Notes under the pieces: model-generated
Told to the model about the DNA's origin: nothing
Database searches by the model: none
The model's input: only the letters and a program-made list of their open reading frames with translations
Shown here: positions 45,619 to 56,645 of the stretch, in pieces
Layout: each line of letters opens with the position of its first letter
Numbering within the stretch: the stretch's first letter is position 1
Program-made: the position numbers and the translations under genes
Assembly: GCF_018905915.1 (NCBI RefSeq)
Contig: NZ_CP064782.1
Coordinates: forward strand, 2,604,001 to 2,668,000
Length of the DNA stretch: 64,000 nt
Source of the DNA: Azospira inquinata
GTDB taxonomy: Bacteria > Pseudomonadota > Gammaproteobacteria > Burkholderiales > Rhodocyclaceae
Direction of reading: 5' to 3'

Positions 45619-47502
45619 TTGAACAATATGCTGAAAAACTTGGCTATCTGGCTGGTGATCGGTCTGGTGCTCATGACCATCTTCAACCAGTTCAACAACC
45701 GCCAGGCGGCCCAGAACTCCATTGATTATTCCCAATTCATCGAAGAGGTGAAGCAGGGGCATATTTCCAAGGTGGTGATCGAAGGCCGGGTGCTCAAGGC
45801 CACCACCCCCGAAGGCAAGAAACTCACTTCCTACGCACCTCCCGACCTCTGGCTGGTCTCCGACCTGTTGAAGAGCGGGGTGCGGATTGAGGCCAAGCCG
45901 GAGGAAGAACCCTCCATGCTGATGAATATTTTCGTTAGCTGGTTCCCCATGCTGTTGCTCATCGGTGTCTGGGTGTTTTTCATGCGTCAGATGCAGGGCG
46001 GCGGCAAGGGCGGTGCCTTTTCCTTCGGCAAATCCCGGGCCCGGATGCTGGATGAATCCAATAACAGCATTACCTTTGCGGATGTGGCCGGCTGCGACGA
46101 AGCCAAGGAAGAAGTTTCCGAGCTGGTGGATTTTCTAAAAGATCCCTCCAAATTCCAGAAGTTGGGCGGCCGTATTCCCAAGGGCGTGCTCATGGTGGGC
46201 AGCCCGGGGACGGGGAAGACTTTGCTGGCTCGGGCTATCGCCGGGGAAGCCAAGGTGCCTTTTTTCTCCATTTCCGGTTCCGATTTCGTGGAAATGTTTG
46301 TCGGCGTAGGGGCAGCCCGGGTCCGGGACATGTTCGAAAACGCTAAGAAGCATGCGCCCTGCATCCTCTTTATCGATGAAATTGATGCGGTGGGGCGGCA
46401 GCGGGGCGCAGGCCTGGGCGGCGGTAACGACGAGCGGGAACAGACCCTGAATCAGCTGCTGGTGGAAATGGACGGTTTCGAAGGCCATACGGGCATCATC
46501 GTCATCGCCGCCACCAACCGTCCGGACGTACTGGACCCGGCCCTGCTGCGGCCCGGTCGCTTTGACCGCCAAGTGGTGGTTCCCTTGCCCGATATCCGGG
46601 GCCGGGAAGAAATTCTTAAGGTCCACATCCGCAAGGTGCCGGTGGCCGGTGACGTGCGGGCGGACATCCTGGCCCGGGGGACCCCCGGCTTTTCCGGGGC
46701 CGATCTGGCCAATCTGGTCAATGAAGCCGCCCTCTTTGCCGCCCGCGGTAACAAGCGGCTGGTGGATATGGATGACTTCGAAAAGGCCAAGGATAAGATC
46801 ATGATGGGCGCCGAACGGCGCAGCATGGCCATGAGCGAGGACGAAAAGCGCAACACCGCTTACCACGAGTCTGGCCACGCCGTGGTGGCCAAGCTGGTGC
46901 CCAAGTCCGATCCGGTGCACAAGGTCACCATCATTCCCCGGGGCCGGGCCCTGGGCCTCACCATGCAATTGCCCGAGCAGGATCGTTACGCTTACGACCG
47001 GGAATATCTGATGAGCCGCATTGCGGTACTCTTCGGTGGCCGGGTGGCGGAAGAACTGTTCATGCACCAGATGACCACCGGGGCGTCCAACGACTTTGAA
47101 CGGGCCACCCAGATGGCCCGGGACATGGTGACCCGTTACGGTATGTCCGATGTGCTGGGGCCCATGGTTTATGGGGAAAACGAAGGGGAGGTGTTCCTGG
47201 GCCGCTCCGTCACTACCCACAAGAATCTTTCCGAAACCACCATGCAGGCCGTGGATAAGGAAATCCGCCGCATCATTGACCAGCAATACGAGCTGGCCAA
47301 GCGCCTGCTGGAGGAAAACCGGGACAAGGTGGAAGCCATGGCCGGGGCCCTGCTGGAATGGGAAACCATCGATGCGGACCAGATCAACGACATCATGGAA
47401 GGTAAGCCCCCCCGTCCCCCCAAGCAACCATCCTCCGGCAATAAGCCCTCCGTCGGCGGTGACACTCCGGGAGCGGAACCCAACGTGGCGGCCACGGCCT
47501 GA
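45619..47502 (+). CDS. ftsH: ATP-dependent zinc metalloprotease FtsH
   Basis: 627 residues. Two N-terminal membrane helices ([18 protein letters not shown] and [20 protein letters not shown]), AAA domain with Walker [14 protein letters not shown], pore motif [30 protein letters not shown], and the protease zinc site HESGHAVV. Degrades membrane and regulatory proteins (sigma-32 and LpxC in E. coli). The start is TTG at 45619, supported by GAGGAG at 45608-45613; the ATG at 45628 is too far from it. Confidence 0.97.
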   Translation: MNNMLKNLAIWLVIGLVLMTIFNQFNNRQAAQNSIDYSQFIEEVKQGHISKVVIEGRVLKATTPEGKKLTSYAPPDLWLVSDLLKSGVRIEAKPEEEPSMLMNIFVSWFPMLLLIGVWVFFMRQMQGGGKGGAFSFGKSRARMLDESNNSITFADVAGCDEAKEEVSELVDFLKDPSKFQKLGGRIPKGVLMVGSPGTGKTLLARAIAGEAKVPFFSISGSDFVEMFVGVGAARVRDMFENAKKHAPCILFIDEIDAVGRQRGAGLGGGNDEREQTLNQLLVEMDGFEGHTGIIVIAATNRPDVLDPALLRPGRFDRQVVVPLPDIRGREEILKVHIRKVPVAGDVRADILARGTPGFSGADLANLVNEAALFAARGNKRLVDMDDFEKAKDKIMMGAERRSMAMSEDEKRNTAYHESGHAVVAKLVPKSDPVHKVTIIPRGRALGLTMQLPEQDRYAYDREYLMSRIAVLFGGRVAEELFMHQMTTGASNDFERATQMARDMVTRYGMSDVLGPMVYGENEGEVFLGRSVTTHKNLSETTMQAVDKEIRRIIDQQYELAKRLLEENRDKVEAMAGALLEWETIDADQINDIMEGKPPRPPKQPSSGNKPSVGGDTPGAEPNVAATA

Positions 47503-47538
47503 GGCAGATAAGCGCCACCTAGGCTTGTATAATGGATC

Positions 47539-47568
47539 AGGCCGGAAGCCATGCTTCCGGCCTTTTTT
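47539..47568 (+). terminator. Terminator after ftsH
   Basis: AGGCCGGAAGC (47539-47549) pairs with GCTTCCGGCCT (47553-47563) around CAT, followed by TTTTTT. A TATAAT hexamer (47528-47533) lies just before it; without a -35 it may be fortuitous or may start a transcript for folP inside the hairpin. Confidence 0.85.
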
Positions 47569-47588
47569 ATGGCTACGATTTTTCCTCT

Positions 47589-48440
47589 ATGAATATTTTG
47601 CAGTGTGGCAAATTTCAGCTGGATTGCTCCCGGCCCCGAGTCATGGGCATCGTCAATCTCACCCCGGATTCCTTTTCCGGGGATGGGCTGGCAAAGGATC
47701 GGGAGCGGGCCATCGCCCACGCCCATGCCCAGATCGAAGCGGGGGCGGAGTTGCTGGATCTGGGGGCGGAGTCTTCTCGACCGGGGTGTGAGCCGACCCC
47801 TTTAGATGAAGAACTAGGCCGCCTTCTGCCCGTGGTTAAAGCCTTGGCGGGCTGTGGTGTGCCCCTTTCCATCGATACCTACAAGCCGGAAGTGATGGCG
47901 GCCGTCCTGGAAGCCGGGGCGGACATGATCAACGACATTTACGGCTTTCGCCGTCCGGGCGCCTGGCAGGCGGTGGCTGATTCCGATTGCGGTCTATGCA
48001 TCATGCACATGCAGGGTGAGCCCCGGGATATGCAGGCCCGACCCGCCTATGGGGATGTGGTGACCGAGGTGGTGGATTTTTTTCAGGAGCGCCTGGAGGA
48101 AGCCGACCAGCTTGGGATTGAGCGGCGCCGCATTACCCTGGATGCGGGCTTCGGCTTTGGCAAAAGCGTGGCCCACAATCTGGACCTGCTGGGACGCCTG
48201 GAAGAAACCCGGGTAGGAGGGCTGCCCCTGTTCGTGGGCATGTCCCGCAAATCCATGATCGGCGCGGTGACCGGCCGGCCGGTGGGGGAACGGGTGTTTG
48301 GTAGCGTAGCCGCCGCCCTCCTGGCTGCCCAAAGGGGGGCGGCCATTATCCGGGTTCATGATGTGGCGGCGACCCGGGACGCCCTGGCTGTGTGGCAGGC
48401 GGTGGAAGGGACAGAAATTCCCGCCCCTGGGAAAAATTGA
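47589..48440 (+). CDS. folP: Dihydropteroate synthase
   Basis: 283 residues. [13 protein letters not shown], the loop [13 protein letters not shown] and [17 protein letters not shown], with GMSRKSMIG, are present. Folate pathway: p-aminobenzoate plus the pterin diphosphate. The sulfonamide target. Start [11 protein letters not shown]; lies 87 bases after ftsH. Confidence 0.96.
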   Translation: MNILQCGKFQLDCSRPRVMGIVNLTPDSFSGDGLAKDRERAIAHAHAQIEAGAELLDLGAESSRPGCEPTPLDEELGRLLPVVKALAGCGVPLSIDTYKPEVMAAVLEAGADMINDIYGFRRPGAWQAVADSDCGLCIMHMQGEPRDMQARPAYGDVVTEVVDFFQERLEEADQLGIERRRITLDAGFGFGKSVAHNLDLLGRLEETRVGGLPLFVGMSRKSMIGAVTGRPVGERVFGSVAAALLAAQRGAAIIRVHDVAATRDALAVWQAVEGTEIPAPGKN

Positions 48441-48469
48441 GCGACGAAAATCAGGTAGGAGCGAAAACC

Positions 48470-49831
48470 ATGGGTCGTAAATATTTTGGTACGGATGGTG
48501 TGCGGGGCCGGGTGGGGGAATTCCCCATTACCCCGGAGTTTGTGCTGCGTTTGGGCTACAGCGCGGGTCAGGTGCTGGCGGCCCAGGCAGGGAAGGGCGC
48601 CGGCGAGCGCCCAGCCGTCCTGATCGGCAAGGACACCCGGATTTCCGGCTATATGCTGGAAGCGGCCCTGGAAGCCGGCTTTGCCTCTGCGGGGGTGGAT
48701 GTGTGTCTGGTGGGCCCCCTGCCCACCCCGGCGGTGGCCTATCTCACCCGGGCTCTGCGCCTGGATGCGGGCATTGTCATTTCCGCTTCCCACAATCCCT
48801 ATTTCGATAACGGCATCAAGTTTTTCTCCGCTCTAGGCACCAAGCTGCCCGATGAGGTGGAATTGGCCATCGAGGCGGGGATCGATGCCCCCCTCAATTG
48901 CGTGGCCTCCGCCAAGTTGGGCAAGGCCCGGCGCATCGGTGACGCCCGGGGCCGTTACATCGAATTCTGTAAAAGCACCTTCCCCAATGATCTGGACCTG
49001 CGGGGCCTGAAAATCCTGGTGGATTGTGCCCACGGGGCCACCTATGACGTGGCCCCCCAGGTTTTCCACGAGCTGGGGGCTGAAGTGAGCACCATCGGGG
49101 CGGCGCCTGATGGCATGAACATCAACAAGGAGGTGGGGGCCACGGCCCCTTCCGCCCTGCGCAAGGCGGTCCTGGCCCAGGGCGCCGATCTGGGGCTGGC
49201 GCTGGATGGGGACGGGGACCGGCTCCTGATGGTGGACGGGGAGGGCAATCTGTATGACGGGGATCAGCTGCTCTTCGCCATTGTGAAGGACCGCCTGCGC
49301 CACGGCCCGGTGGCCGGGGTGGCGGGTACCCTGATGAGCAATCTGGCCCTGGAACATGCTCTGGAAGGCCTGGAGGTGCCCTTTGCCCGGGCCGCCGTGG
49401 GGGACCGCTATGTGCTGGAGCTGCTTCAGCAACGTGGCTGGCTCTACGGCGGGGAAAATTCCGGCCATATTCTTTGCCTGGATAAGCACAGCACGGGGGA
49501 CGGCATTGTGGCTGCCTTGCAGGTGCTTACCGCCCTGCGCCAACAGGGGGGCACCCTGAAGTCCCTGCTCTCCGGGTTGGTGCTCTATCCCCAGCGCCTG
49601 ATCAATGTGCCCATGCCCAAGGGTTTCCCCTGGAAGGAACATCCGGCCATCAAAGCGGCCCAGGTACGGACCGAGCAGGCCCTGGCAGGAACGGGGCGAG
49701 TGCTGCTGCGGGCCTCCGGTACTGAGCCCCTGCTGCGGGTCATGGTGGAAGGCCGGGATGAGGCCCAGATCGAAGGCCTGGCCCAGGATTTGGCCGATGT
49801 GGTGCGGCAGGTGGTGGAGGAAGCGGCCTGA
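48470..49831 (+). CDS. glmM: Phosphoglucosamine mutase
   Basis: 453 residues. Starts [16 protein letters not shown]; the phosphoserine motif [15 protein letters not shown], the metal loop [13 protein letters not shown] and the sugar-binding [11 protein letters not shown] are intact. Converts GlcN-6-P to GlcN-1-P for peptidoglycan and LPS. Start ATG 48470 with TAGGAG before it; the frame is open earlier. Confidence 0.97.
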   Translation: MGRKYFGTDGVRGRVGEFPITPEFVLRLGYSAGQVLAAQAGKGAGERPAVLIGKDTRISGYMLEAALEAGFASAGVDVCLVGPLPTPAVAYLTRALRLDAGIVISASHNPYFDNGIKFFSALGTKLPDEVELAIEAGIDAPLNCVASAKLGKARRIGDARGRYIEFCKSTFPNDLDLRGLKILVDCAHGATYDVAPQVFHELGAEVSTIGAAPDGMNINKEVGATAPSALRKAVLAQGADLGLALDGDGDRLLMVDGEGNLYDGDQLLFAIVKDRLRHGPVAGVAGTLMSNLALEHALEGLEVPFARAAVGDRYVLELLQQRGWLYGGENSGHILCLDKHSTGDGIVAALQVLTALRQQGGTLKSLLSGLVLYPQRLINVPMPKGFPWKEHPAIKAAQVRTEQALAGTGRVLLRASGTEPLLRVMVEGRDEAQIEGLAQDLADVVRQVVEEAA

Positions 49832-49865
49832 GCCCGGTCATCTTCCGGTCCCCAATGTGACAGGG

Positions 49866-49899
49866 ATGTAATATTTCCTTAATACGTTCCGCCTAAACT
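49866..49899 (+). promoter_or_regulatory. PHO-box-like promoter for pstS
   Basis: ATGTAAT-ATTT-CCTTAAT (49866-49883) resembles two PhoB half-sites separated by four bases, though with mismatches to CTGTCAT. Ten bases later comes the -10-like TAAACT (49894-49899), the geometry of PhoB-activated promoters. Confidence 0.55.
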
Positions 49900-49935
49900 C
49901 CAAAGCTCGCAATTCACATTGATCGGAGAGATCTC

Positions 49936-50973
49936 ATGTATCTGAAGTGGCTTGGTGTTTCTGCGCTGTCTTTTGGGGTGCTGGCGGCTCCCGTTCACGC
50001 TGCCGAAATGACCGGCGCCGGTGCGACTTTCCCGGCCCCGATTTACGCGAAATGGGCTGAGGCTTACGAGAAGGCCACTCACAACAAACTGAATTATCAG
50101 TCCATCGGTTCCGGTGGCGGCATTAAGCAAATTAAGGCCAAAACCGTGGATTTCGGTGCTTCCGATATGCCTCTGAAGCCTGAGGAACTGGCCAAGGACG
50201 GCCTGGTTCAGTTCCCCACCGTGATCGGCGGGGTGGTGCCGGTGGTGAATATCCGTGGGGTGCGCGCCGGTGAACTGCACCTGACCGGCCCGGTGCTGGC
50301 GGAAATTTTCCTGGGCAAGATTACCAAGTGGAACGACAAGGCTATTGCTGCCCTGAATCCCAAGGTGGCCCTGCCTGCTGCCGATATCGCTCCGGTACGC
50401 CGTGCGGACGGTTCCGGCACCTCCTTCATCTTCACCAACTATCTGTCCAAGGTCAGCCCGGAATGGAAGCAAAAGGTGGGTGAAGGTACGGCGGTGCAAT
50501 GGCCCGTGGGCATGGGCGGCAAGGGGAATGAAGGGGTGGCTGCCTTCGTGCAACGTCTGCCTAATTCCATCGGTTATGTGGAATACGCCTACGCCAAGCA
50601 AAACAAAATGTCCTACACCCTGTTGCAGAATGCGGCTGGCCACTTCGTGGCTCCGGATGACGTGACCTTCAAGGCGGCTGCCGCTGGTGCCGAATGGGAC
50701 AAGTCTGCTTTCTACGAAATCCTGACCAATGAAAAGGGTAAGGATGCCTGGCCCATCTCCGGTGCCACCTTCATCCTGGTGCACAAGACCCCGGAAAAGC
50801 CCCAACAGGTGGCTGAAGTGCTGAAGTTCTTTGAATGGTCTTACAAGAACGGCGGCAAGATGGCCCAGGATCTGGAATACGTGCCCCTGCCCGACTCCCT
50901 GGTGAAGCTGATCCACGCTTCCTGGGGCAACATCAAGGATGGATCCGGCAAGCCGGTCTATTCCGCCAAGTAA
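49936..50973 (+). CDS. pstS: Phosphate-binding periplasmic protein PstS
   Basis: 345 residues; signal peptide cleaved near residue 22 ([10 protein letters not shown]). The phosphate pocket segments are visible: [34 protein letters not shown] and [16 protein letters not shown]. High-affinity phosphate uptake with PstC, PstA and PstB. Start of the pst operon, with a PHO-box-like promoter; a terminator follows, consistent with higher expression of PstS than of the membrane parts. Confidence 0.97.
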   Translation: MYLKWLGVSALSFGVLAAPVHAAEMTGAGATFPAPIYAKWAEAYEKATHNKLNYQSIGSGGGIKQIKAKTVDFGASDMPLKPEELAKDGLVQFPTVIGGVVPVVNIRGVRAGELHLTGPVLAEIFLGKITKWNDKAIAALNPKVALPAADIAPVRRADGSGTSFIFTNYLSKVSPEWKQKVGEGTAVQWPVGMGGKGNEGVAAFVQRLPNSIGYVEYAYAKQNKMSYTLLQNAAGHFVAPDDVTFKAAAAGAEWDKSAFYEILTNEKGKDAWPISGATFILVHKTPEKPQQVAEVLKFFEWSYKNGGKMAQDLEYVPLPDSLVKLIHASWGNIKDGSGKPVYSAK

Positions 50974-50993
50974 GTTTCTCCTGTAGCAGTAAT

Positions 50994-51024
50994 ACCCGCA
51001 CCCTGATTCGGGGTGCGGGTTTTT
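50994..51024 (+). terminator. Hairpin terminator between pstS and pstC
   Basis: ACCCGCACCC (50994-51003) pairs with GGGTGCGGGT (51011-51020), then a five-T run. Probably a partial terminator that keeps pstCAB expression below pstS. Confidence 0.8.
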
Positions 51025-51036
51025 CCTGGTATCGAA

Positions 51037-51999
51037 ATGAAATCACTCATCGCCAGAATGTTGCCCGGCCGCCATGTGGGGGACTGGGTGTTCTTCAATC
51101 TCACCCGGTTTTTCGCCCTGCTGACCCTGTTGATGTTGGTGGGGATCATGATCTCCCTGACCTACGGGGCTTGGCCGTCTATCCATCGCTTCGGTTTCGG
51201 CTTCCTGGTTTCCGGTGACTGGAATCCCCCCATGGAGAAATTCGGGGCCCTGATTCCTATCTACGGGACCCTGGCGACTTCTCTGGTGGCCCTGGTTATT
51301 GCGGTGCCGGTGAGTTTCGGTATCGCCATGTTTTTGACTGAACTGGCGCCCACCTGGCTACGTCGCCCCTTGGGGGTGGCGGTGGAACTCCTGGCGGGGA
51401 TTCCCAGTATTGTTTATGGCATGTGGGGCCTGCTGGTGTTTGCTCCGGTGTTTTCCCAATACGTCCAGCCGGTGCTGGCCAGCACCCTGGGCAAGGTTCC
51501 CCTCCTGGGGACCCTGTTTTCCGGCCCGGCCATGGGGATCGGTATTCTCAGCGCGGGCATTATCCTGGCCATTATGATCATTCCCTTCGTGGCCTCTGTC
51601 ATGCGGGACGTGTTTGAAATCACCCCGTCTATCCTCAAGGAATCTTCCTACGCCCTGGGGGCGACCACCTGGGAAGTGGTGTGGAATATCGTGTTGCCCT
51701 ACACCAAGGTAGGGGTGGTGGGGGGCATTATGCTGGGCCTGGGACGGGCGCTGGGGGAAACCATGGCCGTTACCTTCCTGATCGGCAACATGAATTTCTT
51801 TAACGGCTTTTCCCTGTTCCTGCCCGGTAACAGTATTGCGTCGGCCCTGGCCAATGAATTTGCCGAGGCGGAGTCCGACATCTACACCTCCTCCCTGATT
51901 GAGCTGGGGCTGATCCTGTTCGTGATCACTTTCATCGTGCTCTCCCTTTCCAAACTGCTGCTCCTGCGCTTGTCCCGGCAGGAAGGCGCTAAATCCTGA
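51037..51999 (+). CDS. pstC: Phosphate ABC transporter permease PstC
   Basis: 320 residues with about six helices. BPD_transp_1 domain with [36 protein letters not shown] and the EAA loop [32 protein letters not shown] in parts. Start MKSLIARML at 51037; an earlier in-frame start lies in the terminator. Confidence 0.95.
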   Translation: MKSLIARMLPGRHVGDWVFFNLTRFFALLTLLMLVGIMISLTYGAWPSIHRFGFGFLVSGDWNPPMEKFGALIPIYGTLATSLVALVIAVPVSFGIAMFLTELAPTWLRRPLGVAVELLAGIPSIVYGMWGLLVFAPVFSQYVQPVLASTLGKVPLLGTLFSGPAMGIGILSAGIILAIMIIPFVASVMRDVFEITPSILKESSYALGATTWEVVWNIVLPYTKVGVVGGIMLGLGRALGETMAVTFLIGNMNFFNGFSLFLPGNSIASALANEFAEAESDIYTSSLIELGLILFVITFIVLSLSKLLLLRLSRQEGAKS

Positions 52000-52009
52000 G
52001 GAAATGTCC

Positions 52010-52927
52010 ATGTCTTCCGACTTTTCCGATACGGCGGATGCAGTGGCCTCCGGCCTTTCTCCCCAAAGAAAACGCGCTTACGCCATGACCCTCGCTTTTC
52101 GACGCAAACTGATCAACCGCCTGGCTATCGGCCTTTCTATGGTGGCCATGGTTTTTGGCCTCTTCTGGCTCATCTGGATTTTATGGACCACCCTGGAACT
52201 GGGGATTTCCGGGCTTTCCTTAAGCCTCTTCACGGAAATGACCCCGCCCCCGGGGAGCGAAGGGGGCTTGCTCAACGCCATTGTGGGGAGTCTGCTCATG
52301 GTTTCCCTGGCCACCGCTATTGGTACGCCAGTGGGCATTATGGCCGGGGTCTATCTGGCGGAATACGGCGGCCGGACCTGGCTGGGGCACACCACCCGCT
52401 TCCTCAATGACGTGTTGCTGTCTGCTCCTTCCATCATCATTGGTCTTTTTGTCTACGAGGTGTATGTGGCCCAGGTGGGCAATTTTTCCGGCATGGCCGG
52501 GGTCTTTTCCCTGGCCCTAATCGTGATTCCGGTGGTGGTGCGGACGACGGAAAACATGCTGCAGCTGGTGCCCAATAGCCTGCGGGAAGCGGCTTTCGCC
52601 CTGGGGGCGCCCAAGTGGCGGGTGGTGCTGAAAGTGACCCTGAAGGCGTCTATCGCCGGGGTCATGACCGGGATACTCCTGGCGGTGGCCCGGATCTCCG
52701 GGGAAACGGCGCCCTTGCTGTTTACCGCTCTGTCCAACCAGTTCTGGACCTCCGACCTCTTCAAGCCCATGGCCAGTTTGCCGGTGACCATCTTCAAGTT
52801 CGCCATGAGCCCCTTCGAGGATTGGCAGCGTCTGGCCTGGGCCGGGGTGTTCCTCATTACCCTGGGGGTGCTGGCGCTCAACATCGTGGCCCGCTCCGTT
52901 TTCCGTCGCAAAGCCATTGAACGATAA
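52010..52927 (+). CDS. pstA: Phosphate ABC transporter permease PstA
   Basis: 305 residues. Helices at [39 protein letters not shown], and further; EAA-type loop [20 protein letters not shown]. The ATG at 52010 is spaced properly from TGAGGAA at 51998-52004; an ATG at 52004 lies too close. Partner of PstC in the membrane. Confidence 0.93.
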   Translation: MSSDFSDTADAVASGLSPQRKRAYAMTLAFRRKLINRLAIGLSMVAMVFGLFWLIWILWTTLELGISGLSLSLFTEMTPPPGSEGGLLNAIVGSLLMVSLATAIGTPVGIMAGVYLAEYGGRTWLGHTTRFLNDVLLSAPSIIIGLFVYEVYVAQVGNFSGMAGVFSLALIVIPVVVRTTENMLQLVPNSLREAAFALGAPKWRVVLKVTLKASIAGVMTGILLAVARISGETAPLLFTALSNQFWTSDLFKPMASLPVTIFKFAMSPFEDWQRLAWAGVFLITLGVLALNIVARSVFRRKAIER

Positions 52928-52951
52928 CTTCCGCTATTGATCGAGATTCCC

Positions 52952-53734
52952 ATGAATGCACCTATTGCCCCGGCTGCTTTGCAGACTCAGATTCAATTCA
53001 AGGATTTCAACTTCTACTACGGAGGCTATCAGGCGCTCCGCTCCATCAACCTGGAGATTTACCACGGTCGGGTAACCGCTTTCATCGGCCCGTCCGGCTG
53101 CGGCAAATCCACCCTGTTGCGTACCATCAACCGCATGTATGACCTGTATCCGGGCCAGCGGGCGGAAGGGAATCTGCTTATCGACGGGGAGAACATCCTG
53201 GACCCCTCGGTGGATGTGAATAATCTCCGGAAGCGGGTGGGGATGGTGTTTCAGAAGCCCACTCCGTTCCCCATGTCCATCTACGACAACATCGCCTTCG
53301 GGGTGCGCATGCACGAAAGCCTGGGGCGGGCGGAAATGGATGACCGGGTGGAATGGGCCCTGAAAAAGGCGGCTCTGTGGGAAGAAGTGAAGGACAAGCT
53401 GAACCAGAGTGGCACCAGCCTGTCCGGTGGCCAGCAGCAGCGGCTGTGCATTGCCCGGGGCATTGCGGTTAAGCCGGAAGTGCTTCTGCTGGACGAGCCT
53501 ACCTCGGCCCTGGATCCCATTTCCACCATGCACATTGAAGAGCTGGTGTCCGAGCTGAAGGGGGATTTCACCATCGTCATCGTGACCCACAATATGCAGC
53601 AGGCGGCCCGGGTGTCCGACTTCACCGCCTATATGTATCTGGGGGAATTGATCGAGTTTGGTGAAACGGACCAGATTTTCATCAAGCCCAAAACCAAGCA
53701 GACCGAAGACTACATCACCGGCCGCTTTGGCTGA
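52952..53734 (+). CDS. pstB: Phosphate import ATP-binding protein PstB
   Basis: 260 residues. Walker [13 protein letters not shown], signature [14 protein letters not shown], Walker [14 protein letters not shown]-loop [11 protein letters not shown]. Start [13 protein letters not shown]. No phoU follows; tpiA, with its own promoter, comes next. Confidence 0.97.
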   Translation: MNAPIAPAALQTQIQFKDFNFYYGGYQALRSINLEIYHGRVTAFIGPSGCGKSTLLRTINRMYDLYPGQRAEGNLLIDGENILDPSVDVNNLRKRVGMVFQKPTPFPMSIYDNIAFGVRMHESLGRAEMDDRVEWALKKAALWEEVKDKLNQSGTSLSGGQQQRLCIARGIAVKPEVLLLDEPTSALDPISTMHIEELVSELKGDFTIVIVTHNMQQAARVSDFTAYMYLGELIEFGETDQIFIKPKTKQTEDYITGRFG

Positions 53735-53751
53735 TGGGGCAACGGGTCGCA

Positions 53752-53781
53752 TTGACCCGGCCTGGAGGGAGCAGCTATAAT
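53752..53781 (+). promoter_or_regulatory. Sigma-70 promoter for tpiA-secG
   Basis: TTGACC (53752-53757), 18-base spacer, TATAAT (53776-53781). The best sigma-70 match in the window; transcription from about 53788 favours the ATG at 53829 over the one at 53793. Confidence 0.8.
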
Positions 53782-53828
53782 CAAAAAGTTTTATGCTGCC
53801 TCCCCAACCCAAAGGACTGTCTGCCCCG

Positions 53829-54599
53829 ATGCGCCGTAAGCTCGTAGCCGGAAACTGGAAAATGAATGGCTCCGTAGCTTTTGCGGAGACTGCCTGCGAG
53901 GCCCTAGTGGCTGGCTGGTCGTCTTCCGGGACGGCCGATGTGGCCGTATTTCCTCCTTTTCCCTATCTGGGAACCGTCCAGTCCCGGTTGCGTCATTCCC
54001 CCATCGGCTGGGGGGCACAAAACATCAGCCAGTTTCCCGTAGGTGCTTATACGGGGGAGGTGGCCGGTGCCATGTTGCAAGATTTTGGCTGTCGCTATGT
54101 CCTAGTGGGTCATTCCGAGCGCCGCTCCCTTTTTGCTGAAGGGGATTCGGTGGTGGCGGCCAAGTTGGCGGCGGCGGTGGAACTCGGTCTGGTTCCTGTG
54201 CTGTGCGTCGGGGAAACCCTGGCGGAGCACGAATCCGGTATCGGGATTCAGGTGGTGGCCCGTCAGGTAGAAGCCGGCGTGAGTTGGGTGGACTGGTCCC
54301 AAGCTGAAGAAGTGGTTTTGGCCTATGAGCCTGTCTGGGCCATCGGTACGGGCCGGGCAGCCACGCCCGAGTTGGCTCAAGACGTGCATCAAGCCATTCG
54401 GCGTACCCTGGCTCGTCTGGCCGGGCCGGAAAAGGCGATGCAGATTCGTATTCTTTATGGCGGTAGCGTCAAGCCGGACAATGCGGCGGCGCTTTTCGCT
54501 ATGCCGGATGTGGACGGCGCCCTGGTGGGCGGCGCTTCTTTGGTGGTGAACGATTTTTTGGCGATTTGCTCTGCGGTAGCAGGAGATGAGGTGAAATGA
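53829..54599 (+). CDS. tpiA: Triosephosphate isomerase
   Basis: 256 residues. AGNWKMNG at the start, the catalytic histidine in LVGHSERRSLF and glutamate in LAYEPVWAIGTGRAATPE, and ILYGGSVKPDNAAAL. Interconverts DHAP and glyceraldehyde-3-P. Its stop overlaps secG by four bases (ATGA). Confidence 0.97.
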   Translation: MRRKLVAGNWKMNGSVAFAETACEALVAGWSSSGTADVAVFPPFPYLGTVQSRLRHSPIGWGAQNISQFPVGAYTGEVAGAMLQDFGCRYVLVGHSERRSLFAEGDSVVAAKLAAAVELGLVPVLCVGETLAEHESGIGIQVVARQVEAGVSWVDWSQAEEVVLAYEPVWAIGTGRAATPELAQDVHQAIRRTLARLAGPEKAMQIRILYGGSVKPDNAAALFAMPDVDGALVGGASLVVNDFLAICSAVAGDEVK

Positions 54600-54988
54600 A
54601 TTATCTGTTTTCTATTGTTTTGGTGATCCATCTTCTGGCTGCGGTGGCCATCATCGGGTTGGTGCTGATGCAGCACGGCAAAGGGGCCGATATGGGGGCC
54701 GCTTTCGGTGGCGGTAGCTCGGGCAGTCTGTTTGGTGCCACTGGCTCGGCAAACTTCCTGTCCCGTTCTACCGGTGTCCTGGCTGCGGTGTTTTTTGTTA
54801 CCAGTTTGACCCTTGCCTACATTGCCGCCAATAAGCCGAAAAGTACTGGCGGGGTGATGCAAGAAACGGTACAATCCGCGCCGGCTAACGCAGGGAAGGC
54901 AGCGACTAATAATAATGCTGTGGCGCCTGTGCTGCCGTCTAGTTCTTCTTTGCCTGTCGAGGGCAAAGCTAAAGACATTCCCAGGTAA
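54596..54988 (+). CDS. secG: Preprotein translocase subunit SecG
   Basis: 130 residues. Two membrane helices (IVLVIHLLAAVAIIGLVLMQ, and LAAVFFVTSLTLAYIAA) flank the conserved GKGADMGAAFGGGSSGSLFG loop. C-terminal tail is Ala/Asn/Pro-rich. Part of SecYEG. Translationally coupled to tpiA. Confidence 0.95.
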   Translation: MNYLFSIVLVIHLLAAVAIIGLVLMQHGKGADMGAAFGGGSSGSLFGATGSANFLSRSTGVLAAVFFVTSLTLAYIAANKPKSTGGVMQETVQSAPANAGKAATNNNAVAPVLPSSSSLPVEGKAKDIPR

Positions 54989-55036
54989 GGGGCTTGTGGG
55001 GTGTCTGGTCGATGAAATTTCGATCAGCTAAGTAGT

Positions 55037-55122
55037 GCCGACGTGGTGGAATTGGTAGACACGCTATCTTGAGGGGGTAGTGACCGTAGGTCGTACGAGT
55101 TCGAGTCTCGTCGTCGGCACCA
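55037..55122 (+). tRNA. tRNA-Leu (anticodon GAG)
   Basis: 86 bases with a class II long variable arm. Acceptor GCCGACG pairs with CGTCGGC, the D-arm GGTGGAATTGGTAGACAC is standard, the anticodon loop TTGAGGG carries GAG (reads CUC and CUU), and the T-loop GTTCGAGTC is intact. CCA is encoded (55120-55122). Located between secG and nuoA, as in many betaproteobacteria. Confidence 0.97.
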
Positions 55123-55180
55123 AGTCTGGAGTTCTGCTCAGGACTCTGAAAAATTAGTTACTTTGAGGGATGTAGCAACG

Positions 55181-55555
55181 ATGTTGGAAAATTACCTCCC
55201 GATTCTCCTCTTTATCCTGGTTGGCGTGGCCATCGGGGTATTGCCGGTCCTCTTTGGTTGGCTGCTGGCTCCCAGTCGCCCCGATCCGGAAAAACTTTCT
55301 CCCTATGAGTGTGGCTTCGAGGCATTCGAAGATGCGCGTATGAAGTTTGACGTGCGCTACTACCTCATCGCCATCATCTTCATTCTGTTCGACCTGGAAA
55401 TCGCCTTCCTCTTTCCTTGGGCTTCCATTTTCAAGGAAATCATTCAAACGGCTTCCATCAAATGGTTCGGTTTTGCCGAAATGATGGTATTCGTGGCGGT
55501 TTTGGTGGTCGGCTACCTCTATGCCTGGATCAAGGGCGCCTTGGAGTGGGAGTAA
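55181..55555 (+). CDS. nuoA: NADH-quinone oxidoreductase subunit A
   Basis: 124 residues with three membrane helices. [40 protein letters not shown] and [21 protein letters not shown] are typical. Membrane arm of complex I near the quinone site. First gene of the nuo operon; the ATG is 55181. Confidence 0.97.
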   Translation: MLENYLPILLFILVGVAIGVLPVLFGWLLAPSRPDPEKLSPYECGFEAFEDARMKFDVRYYLIAIIFILFDLEIAFLFPWASIFKEIIQTASIKWFGFAEMMVFVAVLVVGYLYAWIKGALEWE

Positions 55556-55558
55556 GTC

Positions 55559-56035
55559 ATGGGCATTGATGGGGTTCTGCAGGAAGGTTTCATTACCACG
55601 ACTGCCGACAAGCTGATCAACTATGCTCGTACCGGTTCGCTGTGGCCGATGACCTTCGGTTTGGCGTGCTGTGCGGTGGAAATGATGCATGCGGGGTGTT
55701 CCCGCTACGACTTGGACCGGTTCGGGATTATCTTCCGCCCCAGTCCCCGTCAGTCCGACGTTATGATCGTGGCCGGTACCCTGACCAACAAAATGGCTCC
55801 GGCCCTGCGCAAGGTCTATGACCAGATGCCCGAACCCCGTTGGGTGGTTTCCATGGGCTCCTGCGCCAACGGCGGTGGCTATTATCACTATTCCTACTCG
55901 GTGGTGCGGGGCTGTGACCGCATCGTTCCAGTGGATATCTATGTGCCGGGCTGTCCGCCCACGGCCGAAGCCCTGCTTTACGGCCTGGTCCAGTTGCAAA
56001 ACAAGATTAAACGTACGAGCACCATCGCTCGCTAG
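55559..56035 (+). CDS. nuoB: NADH-quinone oxidoreductase subunit B
   Basis: 158 residues. Carries the N2 [4Fe-4S] ligands: [27 protein letters not shown] and [15 protein letters not shown]. Connects the iron-sulfur chain to quinone. Starts three bases after nuoA. Confidence 0.97.
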   Translation: MGIDGVLQEGFITTTADKLINYARTGSLWPMTFGLACCAVEMMHAGCSRYDLDRFGIIFRPSPRQSDVMIVAGTLTNKMAPALRKVYDQMPEPRWVVSMGSCANGGGYYHYSYSVVRGCDRIVPVDIYVPGCPPTAEALLYGLVQLQNKIKRTSTIAR

Positions 56036-56050
56036 ACCTAGAGGCTTGTT

Positions 56051-56644
56051 ATGTCCAAGTTGGATGCCCTAGTAGAGAAGCTGCAAAACGTCTTGGGTGA
56101 CAAGGCCGGTAATATCAAGGTGGCGCTGGGTGAGGTGACCTTGGACGTGGCCCTTGCCGATTACGAAACCGTGGCCCTCCAGCTGCGGGATGGGGACGAA
56201 CTGAAGTTCGAGCAATTGATCGACCTCTGTGGCGTGGATTATTCCCAGTACGCTGGTGAAGCCAAGCCCGCTGGCCGTTTTGCGGTAGTCTCCAGTCTGC
56301 TGTCCGTGACCCATAATTGGCGTCTGCGCCTTCGGGTGCTGGCCGACAATGACGATTTTCCGGTTGTGCCATCCGTGACCGGGATTTGGAATTCCGCCAA
56401 CTGGTTTGAGCGGGAAGCCTTTGACCTCTTCGGTATCGTTTTCTCCGGCCATACGGATTTGCGCCGCCTGCTGACCGATTACGGTTTTGTCGGTCACCCC
56501 TTCCGCAAGGATTTTCCCATTTCTGGCAACGTGGAAATGCGTTATGACCCGGATCAACGGCGGGTCGTCTATCAGCCCGTGACCATCGAGCCTCGGGAAA
56601 ACACCCCCCGCGTGGTGCGGGAAGAGAAGTACGGGAACGTCTGA
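56051..56644 (+). CDS. nuoC: NADH-quinone oxidoreductase subunit C
   Basis: 197 residues, the 30-kDa type subunit. [22 protein letters not shown] and [20 protein letters not shown] are the signatures. Separate from NuoD, as in most proteobacteria outside the enterics. Confidence 0.96.
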   Translation: MSKLDALVEKLQNVLGDKAGNIKVALGEVTLDVALADYETVALQLRDGDELKFEQLIDLCGVDYSQYAGEAKPAGRFAVVSSLLSVTHNWRLRLRVLADNDDFPVVPSVTGIWNSANWFEREAFDLFGIVFSGHTDLRRLLTDYGFVGHPFRKDFPISGNVEMRYDPDQRRVVYQPVTIEPRENTPRVVREEKYGNV

Positions 56645-56645
56645 C

